Below, piece after piece: positions 1 through 13,974 of a DNA stretch of 37,500 nucleotides. The translations under genes and the position numbers were made by a program. The stretch covers positions 3,426,922 through 3,464,421 of the forward strand of contig NC_135563.1 of the NCBI RefSeq assembly GCF_964340395.1, read 5' to 3'. Source of the DNA: Glandiceps talaboti. Lineage: Eukaryota > Hemichordata > Enteropneusta > Spengelidae. Under the pieces are notes generated by a model, which was not told the origin of the DNA, did no database searches, and was given only the letters and a program-made list of their open reading frames with translations. Position 1 is the stretch's first letter, and each line of letters opens with the position of its first letter.

Positions 1-960
1 GAAATCAAATGGTGTACCCTAATCTGGTGTTACGAAGTTCTTTCGATTTCTCTGCAACTTTAACTGATGTTTGAAAACAATAAGATTTGAATGAACAGAT
101 AATTTTTTTTCTTGTGAATGGTTTCCCCGTTACAAGTGTAGTAACCAGCGACTCAATCAAATCACTACTAGCAAACATTTCAACTAGCCCTAATCACGTG
201 ATATGGCAACAATATCCGCAGCTCCAATGTCAGTTCTGTTGGTTCAACAATTCTACGCCATCAATTATGCCACTTTTGTATTTGTATTCATATACATCCA
301 TGGTAATTGTTGTCACTTGATATGGCAGTGATATTCAAATGGCAGAGACAAAGTAATTTGAAATATTGGTTGCATACCTTGATATCTTAGTAAACAACAT
401 TAGCAATCATATAAATTCAATCATCTACTCGAGTACTATGGCAATATGCTGCACAGGAGATATTGACAGAACTCAGGTACAGAATATACAGATACAAGCT
501 ATATATAGGTTGTCATTTATTGTCTTGGCAATAGATTGCCTATGTTAGGTCTAATAAAAAAAAATGTTTGTTTCTGGTTTCCCGACCCCACCTAGTTTTT
601 CATGCCGACCCTAAACTTTTTTTACGTATTCGAGAGAAAAAAATAATAAAATGGCAAAAATTGTGAAGTCTCGCATGAGTGGATACGGAAACTGGCATCA
701 ACTTGAAAAGACAATATAAAACTGTTCTTCCAATCTGTAATGGCTGTATATCTGATGAGAAGAAACCAATAACACAGTGACCATATGGAAAACAACGGAA
801 AACATAACTACCTGAACTACACACTCACATATGAAAAACCAGGGTCTATGGAAAACATACATAATAAAATAAAATAAGAATTTACCTATCCCACTATTCT
901 AAAATTAAACGTAATCGGAACCATACAACTTTTTTTGTTCGGCCTTATTGATCTTTATAT
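1..960. other. Non-coding AT-rich flank
   Basis: I see no gene here. The open frames in this stretch are at most 77 codons, have AT-driven composition and no recognisable domain. No RNA gene or transposon terminus was recognised. Confidence 0.6.
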
Positions 961-965
961 GAACA

Positions 966-1156
966 TTGACATTAGTATTAATAGTAGCACTGCAATTTTA
1001 CTTTGAACTTTGACACTAGTATTAGTAGTACTGCAATTTTACTTTGAACTTTGACAATATTAGTAGTACTGCAATTTTACTTTGAACTTTGACAATATTA
1101 GTAGCACTGCAATTTTACTTTGAACTTTGACACTAGTATTAGTAGCACTGCAATTT
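966..1156. repeat. Minisatellite, 38-41 bp unit, about 4.5 copies
   Basis: A unit reading roughly ATTAGTAGTACTGCAATTTT plus ACTTTGAACTTTGACA is repeated head to tail. The block TTTGAACTTTGACA occurs at 1002, 1043, 1081 and 1119, so spacing is 41, 38 and 38 bp. Copies differ by one or two substitutions (TAGTACTGC versus TAGCACTGC) and by presence of CTAGT after GACA. The final copy degenerates at 1156. The reverse complement of the shared block contains CAAAGTTCA, which resembles a nuclear-receptor (HNF4-type) half-site. That functional reading is only inference. Confidence 0.9.
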
Positions 1157-1224
1157 CAAGGTAGCAATGCATCTTGGGAAATCGAAGTTCTTAAAATCTC
1201 TCCAAACTTTGTCGTATGGAAGCT

Positions 1225-1238
1225 TGACCTTTTGACCT
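1225..1238 (-). promoter_or_regulatory. Nuclear-receptor-like direct repeat (DR2)
   Basis: TGACCT occurs twice with two bases between the copies (1225-1230 and 1233-1238). On the - strand this reads AGGTCA-AA-AGGTCA, the perfect half-site spacing known as DR2, which RAR/RXR-type receptors can bind. A single motif of this length can arise by chance, so function is not established. Confidence 0.3.
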
Positions 1239-1461
1239 TTGGGTCCACCGTCGTTTTACAAGGAAATCGTCAATCTCACATTTTCCAATATAGTTAATAC
1301 AGTATTCAGTGGCCATATTGGATTTTAAAATGACTAAATTTTGACCTGAATTTTAAAAGTTTGCATGGTGACCCAAGATTTTTTTTACCGGGGAAGAAGT
1401 TGGAAGAAAGTAATAGCAAAAGTTTACAGAGTTTATTTCCAAGGTAAGGTAGCATTCTATG

Positions 1462-1510
1462 TCAGAATCAGAATCAGAATCAGAATCAGAATCAGAATCA
1501 GAATCAGAAT
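1462..1510 (-). repeat. (TCAGAA)n microsatellite forming the LINE 3' tail
   Basis: About eight perfect copies of TCAGAA on the + strand, i.e. ATTCTG on the - strand. The array abuts the conserved 3' end of the LINE fragment. CR1 and L2 elements end in short 3'-terminal tandem repeats instead of poly(A), so I read this as the element's own tail, possibly expanded after insertion. Confidence 0.8.
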
Positions 1511-1635
1511 TACTTTATATTCATCCCACCAGGGGAAATTAAAACGACAGATCTTGCAGGTAAAACAAAAATAAAAGCAATACAAAAGATAGCATTACAT
1601 ATATTACACAACATACTAAAAACAACAGCACAGTA

Positions 1636-2196
1636 CTAAAAAGAGCGACAATGATTGCTGTTAAGAACTGAGATAGCGGATGGGACGAAAGACGACTTAA
1701 AACGATTGGTTTTAGCTGCTGGAGCACGGTATCTCCCACTCCTTGAAATACGACGGTCGTTGAATTCTGCATATAGTGGATGGGAAGGGTCTTTCAGAAC
1801 ACTGTGAGCCTTTGACATTATGCGTTTGTTATAGATAGAATATATATTTTCACTTTGTTTACCGATAATTTGGCTACCCTTTTTGATAATCTTGTTTAAT
1901 CTTCCCATCTCATGTTGGGACAGATTACCTCCCCAACAAACAATACCAAAGGTGAGAGCACTGCAAACAACTGCATTAAAAAACACCCCATAAAGATCGT
2001 GACTAACACCAAATGATCTTAGTTTCCTTAGGCAGTACAGACGAGTGTTAGCTTTCTTAATAATGAAGTTGGTATTCTCAACCCATTTTAGTTTACTATC
2101 AAGCTTGATACCCAGGTATTTATATTCGTTCACTCGGTCTACTATTGAGTCTTTGATATGGACAGGTGCTGGGTCACGCTGAACTTTCAAGTTCAT
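1636..2196 (-). pseudogene. C-terminal fragment of LINE reverse transcriptase (CR1/L2 clade)
   Basis: A 186-codon open frame with the family's C-terminal signature in order: YKYLGIKLDSKLKW at about residues 26-39 (the end of the reverse-transcriptase fingers/palm and thumb boundary), ENTNFIIKKANTRLYCLRKL at about 40-59, then VVCSALTFGIVCWGG at about 76-90, RLNKIIKKGSQIIG at about 98-111, SHPLY at about 138-142, and a basic end with SGRYR and TNRFKSSFVPSAI before the stop. The spacing matches the last third or less of an L2-type ORF2. The active-site motifs (the FADD-type box) and the whole N-terminal endonuclease are absent, so this cannot encode an active enzyme. The frame is unbroken by internal stops, which suggests a fairly recent insertion. 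The first Met lies inside the ancestral protein and is not an authentic start. Confidence 0.9.
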
Positions 2197-2202
2197 TAGT
2201 TA

Positions 2203-3120
2203 TCTATCTACAGATATTTTGCAATTGTGCAATCACAATATCTGCTTCAAAGCAAAATATTTCGGTGCTATTTATTCAAATCTGGTTGGCAAATGTAGGC
2301 TCATTTCGTAGGAAAGTACTGTATAAAAACAACTTTTAGCTATTCAGTTTGTCGACAACATTGGGACTATGACAGCGGACACCCAACTCATTAAGTATCT
2401 AACTCACTGATTGGTCGAGGAATATAACGACGTCATGTGCAAATAACCAATAAATGTACACGTTACTAATAGTTGTTTGAGGAAGTGCTCCAGGTGACTT
2501 TGGCGTATATAAACGCGGTTATTAACATGTGATGGCTGCTGTACAGGCGCACGGTAGATCCACTTTGATGAAATGTACCATTCTCAGTGTCATTGCTGCT
2601 GCAATTAGTTATTTTGAAATGGACATGATAGGTGACAAATTACCCTTTGTCTCATGTTTTCAAGACAACATATCAAAGCCTTTTCGGTACGTTGACTGGG
2701 AAATAATATAGTAGTATGAAGTCCCATGGGAATGCAAATTGTTCATTACCTAATTGTGAAATTTACGACGCACACTACATTTAATTTTGTAAGTTCTTTG
2801 CAACGTTAACTGTCTGAATTAGATCCGTTTCAATTGGATACATTTCAAAGATCGAGACAATGTAATTAATCACAATTAAATGATGTTGAGGGACTGATCA
2901 ATTACACTGATTGGTTGCAATTACAAATCCATTGACAGAATCAAATGGAAATTGCTCTGTGTATCACCATATGGAAAATTAAGGTTTTGTTCCGCATGCT
3001 TTGTTACACTGTGTAAAAGAGATCCATGATATATCAAACTACATGACTCCCCACCACATGGTAAAATACATATACTTGTTGTGCGAGTCCACTGGGCCAA
3101 AAATTGTCTGCCATCTATGA
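2203..3120. other. Non-coding spacer with one isolated TATA box
   Basis: No recognisable gene. The stretch holds a short inverted repeat at the LINE edge (CAGATATT 2211-2218 / AATATCTG 2237-2244), a perfect TATA box at 2506 and a 60-codon frame starting at 2529 with no known similarity. Confidence 0.5.
2506..2513 (+). promoter_or_regulatory. Candidate TATA box (TATATAAA)
   Basis: TATATAAA sits between GC-rich flanks (GGCG before, CGCGG after), and an E-box CAGGTG lies about 15 bp upstream. This is the layout of a strong core promoter. About 20 bp downstream an ATG opens a 60-codon frame (2529-2711) that I do not recognise. Its first ATG would lie at or before the expected start of transcription (about 30 bp downstream of TATA), so the frame may not be its product. 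This may be a chance match in AT-rich DNA. Confidence 0.25.
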
Positions 3121-3121
<1 letters not shown>

Positions 3122-3201
<80 letters not shown>

Positions 3202-3214
3202 ATGTCGCACACAA

Positions 3215-3301
<87 letters not shown>

Positions 3302-3311
3302 TGTGCGACAT

Positions 3312-3406
<95 letters not shown>
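3122..3406. repeat. Palindromic compound microsatellite (CTGT)n-(AC)n-(AT)n-(GT)n-(ACAG)n-(TA)n
   Basis: Blocks in order: CTGT about 3122-3199, a mixed spacer, AC about 3216-3234, AT 3235-3268, GT 3269-3298, a mixed spacer, ACAG 3312-3357, and TA 3357-3406. The two non-repetitive spacers are perfect inverted copies: GTATGTCGCACACAAACAC at 3200-3218 and its reverse complement at 3295-3313. Every long open frame across this block is a repeat artefact. Confidence 0.95.
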
Positions 3407-3409
<3 letters not shown>

Positions 3410-5133
3410 GTTGGATGACTTGTAATGAGTTGAAGAATGAATACATGAATATATACCTTTAATAGATGTATGTACCTCCGTAGTGATGTGTTTCTATTTA
3501 TTAATGGATAGATACTCTAACAGACTTATTGATCATTGGATGTATTAATTAATACATTTGTGGGTTCACTTGCAAAATCAATTAAAAACGTGAGGGGAAG
3601 CGCGATCTTAACAATAACATGAAATCTGAAATATGGAATATGAAATTTAGCATAGAATCAAACAAAATAAACAAATGAATATACGGAATAATGTTATTAC
3701 ATGTATACTAAATGACACCGTGTTAAAGTATTCCTAGATATACTACCACGAATAATGTAGTTTTACGTTATTGCTGTTCATAAGGTTCAGTCTGTCACAA
3801 TTCATTTTTTTTATCTCAGTTCAACAATTCACAATTCACATTCACTGTACGAGCGAAAACTAGCCTGGCCGGTTCTGAAACGTTACCCGGAATTGAACGC
3901 TCGTGTTAATATAACATACTATTCTCACCCTGGTTTTTTTACGGTAATAGAAGCAGTCGGCTTGATTATTTGGAAGCTAGTCGAAACACAAGTATGTCTG
4001 AGAAGATGAGCAAATTTACAACCATCGGTGACAAATATAAATTATTAATCTCCATTTGGAAGAAAATCTCGCTGAAAATCAGTTGGCACATATGAGAACC
4101 GTCTGTGCATGGAAAGATTTACGAGTTTGTCAGGTGTAGAGGTTAAGTCTTAAACGAGCCATCTTCGCTGTGTCACTTTCTATTTGTTGGCTCATTTCTA
4201 TTTATTAGTCGGGTGATGGACCGGTAGTTGATCGTACATTAAGAGGCCATTCTCCAAAGCGATCTGTGTAAATTTGCTTTTAATGCGGTCTGGTTATGAA
4301 GCTGTTTGTGATCCTGCGCCCTTTCCCAGCTCCCTGATGAACATACACACCATTCTCACGTGGCAACTCACCGAACGTCGGGTCCATTTCGTCGGTATAC
4401 TAAATGGACATAGAAAACCAAAGACGTCGTGAGACAGGCGAAAAAAGGCATTACTTAAAATGCCAGCTTTTAAAAGCGCGGGTCTGTTTTAGGATGAATA
4501 ATTGACGAGGTTTGTAGTCCTCTAGGATTGCTTTTAGGAGTAAATAGAGAAATCGGTCCACACGTCATGGCGAATATATCAGTTTGGAAGCTAGATACAC
4601 TTTCCCATCCTCTACTCACTCTGTGCCGATGCCGACTCAATTATGCCTCATAATTTATTGACGAAATTATATTGGCGGCGATTAATCTGTTTCATACATA
4701 AATGATGGCACATTGATATAAATAAAAGGTTTAAATGTGTGAGATATTGGGGTCTTTCATGAAATAATAAAACACTTAATAATATACGCCAAGAGTGGAT
4801 GAGGGCCTCTCCCTCATGGATCTATCGCGACTGCGCAGATCGCCTTGATAGAAGTTTGCAGCGATAGTCATGTTTATTAAATGAGTAGCAATCTATCCCA
4901 GCTCGGTTGAACGCTGTTGCATAGTTTCATTTGTACACCCTTTGTTGTATATTTGTACAGTCAAAACAGTCTGTTCGTATCTTTGTCTAATATAATATGC
5001 CACTCATTCCTCAATACATGCTTTGAACAGCTTCTAACGATAAGCATGTACTCAATAAAGAGGTCACGGTTTTTGAGGCGGCCTAGATTTTTTTTCCAAA
5101 ACACAAAGAATGGCTGCGTATAAATTTATAAAA
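3410..5133. other. Non-coding region, possible regulatory DNA
   Basis: No gene recognised. About 4200-4900 has more balanced base composition than its surroundings and homeodomain-type ATTA/TTTAT words (for example around 4640-4700). That is compatible with conserved regulatory DNA but cannot be shown without alignments. Confidence 0.4.
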
Positions 5134-5240
5134 ATAACATGGCCAGGACCAATCACGGATTACCATAACATGACCAGGACCAATCACGGATTACCATAAC
5201 ATGACCAGGACCAATCACGGATTACCATAACATGATGGGA
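5134..5240. repeat. 31-bp tandem repeat carrying CCAAT boxes
   Basis: Three near-identical 31-bp units (5134-5164, 5165-5195, 5196-5226) begin ATAACATG and contain CAGGACCAATCACGGATTA. They differ only by one G/A in the first copy. A degenerate fourth unit follows from 5227, with GTCCAATCAGGGATTAGC. Each unit carries CCAATCA, the core of an NF-Y (CCAAT-box) site, at a fixed 31-bp spacing. The binding interpretation is inference. Confidence 0.92.
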
Positions 5241-7106
5241 ACGTCCAATCAGGGATTAGCATCAGTCGACGATTTCTCCAAAAGATCGAAATGATGACGC
5301 AATGGGGACGATGCCAGAACGATTTCGTTGACAATCTTATACAACGTAACTTCAACTACAATATTTGTTTTTGCAAAGGTCACGTGTTTTCTCTCCGGAA
5401 CATCACAGGAAATAAAAGAAATTAATTTCGCTCTCCAATTTGTTTGAAAGCACCATTAGGACAGATTTATAGAATAAAGGGCCGTACATATTAAAAGGCT
5501 TTATGCGGTAATACAATTTTGGCGAGGCTTAAGCGAAGCGTTTAATATTTTGGCTGATGTTAAATGCCCACACCGATTAAAAGGCGAGTGCTTTTTCCTC
5601 CAGTCTGTTTTAATATAGTTCGCTTAATGAATATGCGTGGATCTCCTGTTAGTAGTAGACAGTACCGCCTCGGGAGCATTCGGAAGGCCATTTTTGTCGT
5701 TCTCTAATATCGCTAATAAAGGCGGCTCGTATGGCAGACGCGGGATATAGTTCTAAATAACATACAACAAAGCAGACGGCCGCAGTTTCTCGGAGGTTTT
5801 CAGTGGTCCCAGCGTGACGTTCGGTACCCATATACAGCTTTATAGCTTTCAAATAAAAGCTAAAAGAACAGTGTAACAAGCGTGTTATTAGCCCGTGAGA
5901 GCAGTTATTCAAGCTAAACGGAACGGGTAGTCGGCTACGGGAAATGAGCATTGGGCGATAGAAAAGCCGGCAATCGGTTGGTGTCACCGACAGTGGGGTG
6001 AAACGGCGCTGTGATGAAGATTAAAGCCAAATAAAGTCACAACTGTCAACAAAGAAGAAAATAGAGCAACCACACCGTCAACACTGATATATGCGCGCCA
6101 TCTCATGGCCTACTTTCCTCAGTTTTCATAATTTTCTTTCTCATTTTTCATTTAAAAAATACTAATTTTTAGATGAAATGAGTAAAGTGGTACATGACAA
6201 ATATTAATTTAAAGTGTTCAACTTTTATTTTATACATGGAAATATTCGGCAACTTACAGAAATATTTTAATTATAATATAAGCGCTTTTTGAACATACGC
6301 GCAAAATTCATTTGTATTGTGAAATATATATATTTACCTAGAAACGTGTTTTACTGGTAGACTTCTTCAGCCGAAAATGAGAACGGTGAATCATAATGTG
6401 AATTGTGCTTTTCTGTCGCTTCATTGGACCAAGTGTTAATTCACTACTAATACATTTTCACTTCGACGTCAAAAATGATGTGACTCAAACACCAATACTA
6501 ATCTGTTTGCGGAAACCAATAAAAAGTATACACAGAAATGACAGATTTCAGGGGTCACGAACTAGGGCAATGAAAAATATTGTAGCAATTTGTTCAGCGA
6601 CTGAAAAAGCATCTAGTTTTTAGTGGTTATAACAAGCTATTAGAGGGGGTATATAATACGGCCACTACTTAAATGAAGAACCAATCATATGGGCATTATT
6701 GTGTCAATTCGTTGCATTACTAAACACCGTACACCCAGTAGGCTTAATTTGCCTCCATATTACTGACTTGCACGTCATTTACACGTTCCTTTAAAACTTT
6801 TTATCAGGTTTAGCACCTTATTCTTGTGTTTGAACAGAGCAATTTTATACAGCCTTAGTTACTAGCCATATCTCTGTAGTATGTGGACACACAAAGTTGT
6901 TTATAAGTGGTCACCGTCATTTGACACTATATGATAAAACAAATCCAAAATTTGGTTACTCTAAACATTTTTTTCATTTATTACAAAATCTTACACCGAA
7001 CTAATATCAAAACATCAAGTGTTAAAACTCTCTTGAAATTATCAAATTTAATAAAATTTGACTTGTGCATTATTTGTAATAGCAGAGTTTCTGTCATACT
7101 CGATTC
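5241..7106. other. Non-coding region
   Basis: No recognised gene. AAAGGTCACGTG (5375-5386) overlaps a nuclear-receptor half-site with a CACGTG E-box. A 112-codon - strand frame at 5649-5987 has no domain, no splice context and no recognised similarity; I regard it as chance. The stretch 6120-7100 is AT-rich and unremarkable. Confidence 0.45.
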
Positions 7107-7781
<675 letters not shown>

Positions 7782-9922
7782 AATCATTTGTATAATTATG
7801 AAACTGCGTCCAGTATAAATTACCTCCGATGCTAGGATAACTTAATCAAAAGTTTATCACTGAGACAAGTTGAGTGAAATGGCAGGCAATGAAGTAGGGA
7901 TGTCCCTGGTTAGCCAATAACCTAGTATTTTAAGTCTACATGCTTCATTTCCCTCAAGTTTAGCCATCTTTCAATTTCCGAAGGATTCGTTTTGTAGCTG
8001 TTTAAAGCTCCAATGACACAAACGAAGCGTGATATATGGACAAATTAGGCACGGCAATCGCCGTTTTTTTCCTTGATGTTCACTTTGCTTGGCACACGAG
8101 CCCTCTTTGAGGGGCCTGGGTGCAAATTCGTCTTTTTTCACTGCATCTGTTCGGTTCAAGTCGGCGCGACAAAGAAGCTTACGACTCTCTCCAAATTGTC
8201 TCTTCTGAGAAACAGCTATGCTTGGAGCAATCTTTCATTGCAAAAAAGATCCGAAATTTTACCTGGCCGGCTCTGTTCTTTCTTCCCCCTTTACTCGGCT
8301 ATAATGGCTTGTAATCGCATTATGTATACAATTTGCGAGCCGCTGTATAAAGCGCATCAGATTATGAGAAACCAGTCAACGTGCCGGCTGGTAGACTGAC
8401 TTTAACTGTGTGCACATCAAACGAACATACAGTAATCAAATATTCCATATTTTTTGAGCTACAATTTGAAACTGAAATCGTTGAATTTATTTTTGATGTC
8501 GGAAACGTGATTTAACTCGCATATCGAATAAGACTATGGCCTAGCAAAACTAGTACGATACCTTATGCTAACCGTGCCTCTTGAAACAGTAGCGTTCCAT
8601 CTATAATTGTCTAGCCCCAAGCCACTCTTAGCAAGGCTGCCGTGTATTTTCTTCAAGTTGCCTATTTCAAAGGAAAAAGCTATTCATAACCCAGGGTGAT
8701 ACAATACCCAGCAATTGTTAGTCTGCTACAAACCATAATGACTCTGCTCTTACTCTCAATCAGCCGAAATGGGCATAATAATAACTTCTATAATTACCAT
8801 ACTATGTGGCAATTTCTAGTCGTTTCAACTCCACGCAAATTGAGGAAGTGCTACGAGTAATAGGAGTCTTTCGATGCTGTTAATATTTTTTGTCCAAAGG
8901 GACGTTTTGACATCTTTTAATATCGTGCTTTTTATGGCTTTAAAATGGGACTGTTGGTGTCGCTCGATGATGTTCGTACAGTTTCCGTTTCCTCATATTC
9001 ATTAGGTACACACCATATTATTCATGAAATGAACAACTGATAAAGTGATGTACGTTTCACTGTTGATGTCATTGGGATTGATCTGAGCAACAGCGTGTCC
9101 ATGTAAATCGTAATTGTTAGTACAATATCGTTTACGGCAGATATAAATTATAATGTCTGATTCCAATTTGTTTAACTAGGGTGTTCAACTTTACATGCAT
9201 TTTAGATAGCTTCTTGCGAGTAAACTTTAAGACTAAAGTACTAGTCACGAGACATGATATTAGTTCAAAATATTAATAAATGCAGTGTTAACACTGTCGG
9301 TGCCTCAGAGTAGAGTTGAAGACTCAAACCCCAAATGCTGTAATTCACTCGTATTCGTGACAAATATTGAAGAAAAAATCGTGAGCTGATTGAAATAAAA
9401 ACCATTTTAAAGCACTAACCATCCCCGTCATTTTGCCTGGGACTCAATCTGTGATTTATATCGATTTAGAAGAGCCCGCTTTGAAGGAGAGAAATAGGCG
9501 AGCGATTAGGAACGACAATGCAGACAAAATAGCTACAATTTCTATTGATCAATGCTAGCGGCTGACACACGAGATTTTCCATTAAACGCCGACCGTTAAG
9601 TGTATGTCGGAAAGACAAGCAGGAGCAGATAATATCGTGTGCTCTCATGTTCTAACTACATGCTTTTTTCTCTGTCTCTCATAATTGTATCCTGTAGTAT
9701 AGAGACTTTCTGGGAATAATCTTTGAAAGACGTGGGGGCTTAACGATTTTCCCTCTTATTGTGTACCGACAGACACAGAGCTAACCATAAAAAACTGACT
9801 GTGTGCTTTCATTTATTCCAAAACGTGTCAAATATCTTTGTGTTGTTGTAAACTCCATTCATTTCGGCGACCTGTGTAACTTAGTGACATTACGAGACTC
9901 TATTCTTTTACAAAAATTAAAC
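7782..9922. other. Non-coding region, part with CNE-like texture
   Basis: No gene recognised. About 8040-8400 has balanced composition and a TATAAA at 8346 flanked by GC-rich sequence. It also carries two overlapping frames in different registers (8073-8399 and 8120-8314), neither with a known domain. Conserved regulatory DNA is possible but unproven. Confidence 0.4.
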
Positions 9923-9967
9923 GTCGGGCCAACCAAATATCATGGGTCGGGCCAACCAAATAACATG
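9923..9967. repeat. Two-copy 23-bp tandem duplication
   Basis: GTCGGGCCAACCAAATATCATG (9923-9944) recurs one base later at 9946-9967 with one T/A change. It lies in otherwise unique sequence and looks like a recent slippage or duplication event. Confidence 0.85.
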
Positions 9968-11550
9968 TTCTCAACTTTTTCATTTTTTTTACATTTCATC
10001 AGCTCTATACAGGGAAAATTGAGCACCTTAACGGCGTGATGCACCTCGCTGTTTGCGTTTGATTCACCATGTAGCCAAAGAAGAATCTTAATGGCGCTAC
10101 GGCTTTTTATTTTGTCAAAGCTACCCGCCGTAAAATGGATAAGCTATAATATTTGTATTAATATTTTAACGACCTATTCATGCTTAAAAGGGTTGTCTTT
10201 ATGACCGTCACAGGATAATATGGTCGAATCCCACTCACTTTGCTACTCTCTTATCCATCCTCATTATGAGGGGAAAATTGACTTTTATAGAACACGATTC
10301 GTATGGATAGAACACATCAATTTACGTGGTTAATGATGGACTTCAAACTTCAGGGAAAGTGGCCACCAGTGATTTCTCTTTTCCCTCTACTCGTCTATTA
10401 TGCATTGATAGCTACACTTTCATTGCACTTTCCTAAATGGTCTTCAAGAAAAGAAAATGGCAATTTTCGTTGCCGGAGACTGCTCAGTGAGCGCGCAATG
10501 CACAATGCTTAGCCCCAAACTCAGAAAATTTGAGAGAAAATTACATTCCCTGCTTTAGAATAGGTTTCTTTCCTTTGGGGCATTTTAAAATGTCTTTTTT
10601 ATAGCGTCGCTTAGACCTTCTGTATGAATAAGGGTTGGTAAATTGTTTGGCAATTTGGAGTCTGTGAAATGCCGTAAAAATTACAAGAGAGTGTACATGT
10701 GCTATCTGTTCATTCAATATGCCCTTAAACACTTGCAAGAAATGCATTTAAGAGTTTCATATACTAGGCAAGCGAAGTTGTCTCAGAAAGACTTTGTAGA
10801 TTTCAGGTTCATCCTATAGAACCGAACTTTGAAAGTTGCTACCACTTCAGCGAACGAAAACAAAGAACTAAAAAGCATCGATGTTTTAGATAATAAAAGT
10901 AAAACTTATGGCGAACAATAGCGACAGAATCCCAAAAGACGTTCTTACATTATAGCGATGATTAAACTCCCACCGGTACTTCGGTAACAGGGAAATATGG
11001 GAAGGGTGAGAAAAAGGTGAAAGAGTGCTTACCTAAATAGTTTAACAAACAAAAGGTGTACAAAAAGAAATCGTGTGTGATTGCAATTATCTATGTTGTT
11101 GAATATTACGACACCAACCTGCCTCATTTTAGGATTAATCTTCACCAACTTGTGGTGAAATGTAAGCTTATGCATGGCTGTTTGATTGCAGCCAAGCCTT
11201 GTGATGTGTCTAATGACGGAGTTCACACTATTATATGACAGTTCGCCTCACTGCCATTGTGTTTAGAGGCATCTTTTTACAAGTAAATTCACAATTATGA
11301 TTTAGCAAGCGATGAACACGAACAAAAGAACTGCTCATTTGCCTTCATTTACAAGTCTCTTTTATTTCCTCCGTCAATGGACGTATGTCTGCTAAATAAT
11401 TGATCCCCTTGTGTTACTGCTAAGTTTGTTACAACTAAATAATGACTTCTTTCTTTTCTTAAGTTTTTATGTCTTGTTAACTGCATCCAGGCGCGACTCC
11501 TTTTATTCTACCCCTCTTTTGAAATGTAATTTTGTATTTTCTGTCGGACT
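9968..11550. other. Non-coding region
   Basis: No gene, RNA or transposon signal recognised. The open frames are 60-78 codons without domains. Confidence 0.5.

Positions 11551-13974
<2,424 letters not shown>

Larger units (their letters stand above)
1462..2199 (-). mobile_element. 5'-truncated CR1/L2-type LINE retrotransposon
   Basis: Read on the - strand, this is the last part of a non-LTR retrotransposon: the C-terminal end of the reverse-transcriptase ORF (2196-1636), a short 3' UTR, the terminal block TTTCCCCTGGTGGGATGAAT (on +: 1519-1538) and an ATTCTG tail. A 'TTTCCCC...GGG-ATnAATAAAGTA' 3' end followed by short tandem repeats is the usual terminus of L2-like elements in fish and invertebrates. 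The endonuclease and the catalytic reverse-transcriptase motifs are missing. The 5' edge must lie near 2197-2202, because the frame meets a stop codon (2200-2202) two codons upstream of the first Met. No target-site duplication could be identified by eye. Such 5' truncation is the normal product of abortive target-primed reverse transcription, so the copy is dead. Confidence 0.88.

Noticed and set aside
3039-3462. Open frames of 86-135 codons over the CTGT/AC/AT/GT block
   Set aside because: Microsatellite translations in five overlapping frames; no domain.
5134-5240. Possible CRISPR-like array
   Set aside because: The repeats are directly head to tail with no spacers, and the DNA is animal genomic.
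5649-5987. 112-codon - strand frame
   Set aside because: Longest frame outside repeats apart from Hmx and the LINE fragment, but no recognisable domain, splice context or promoter; such lengths occur by chance in 37.5 kb on six frames.
8073-8399. 108-codon + strand frame overlapping a second frame at 8120-8314
   Set aside because: Two registers open over the same DNA, no domain; balanced composition explains it better than coding.
10219-10236. GGTCGAATCCCACT resembling a tRNA T-arm
   Set aside because: No matching acceptor stem, anticodon arm or D-arm could be found around it.
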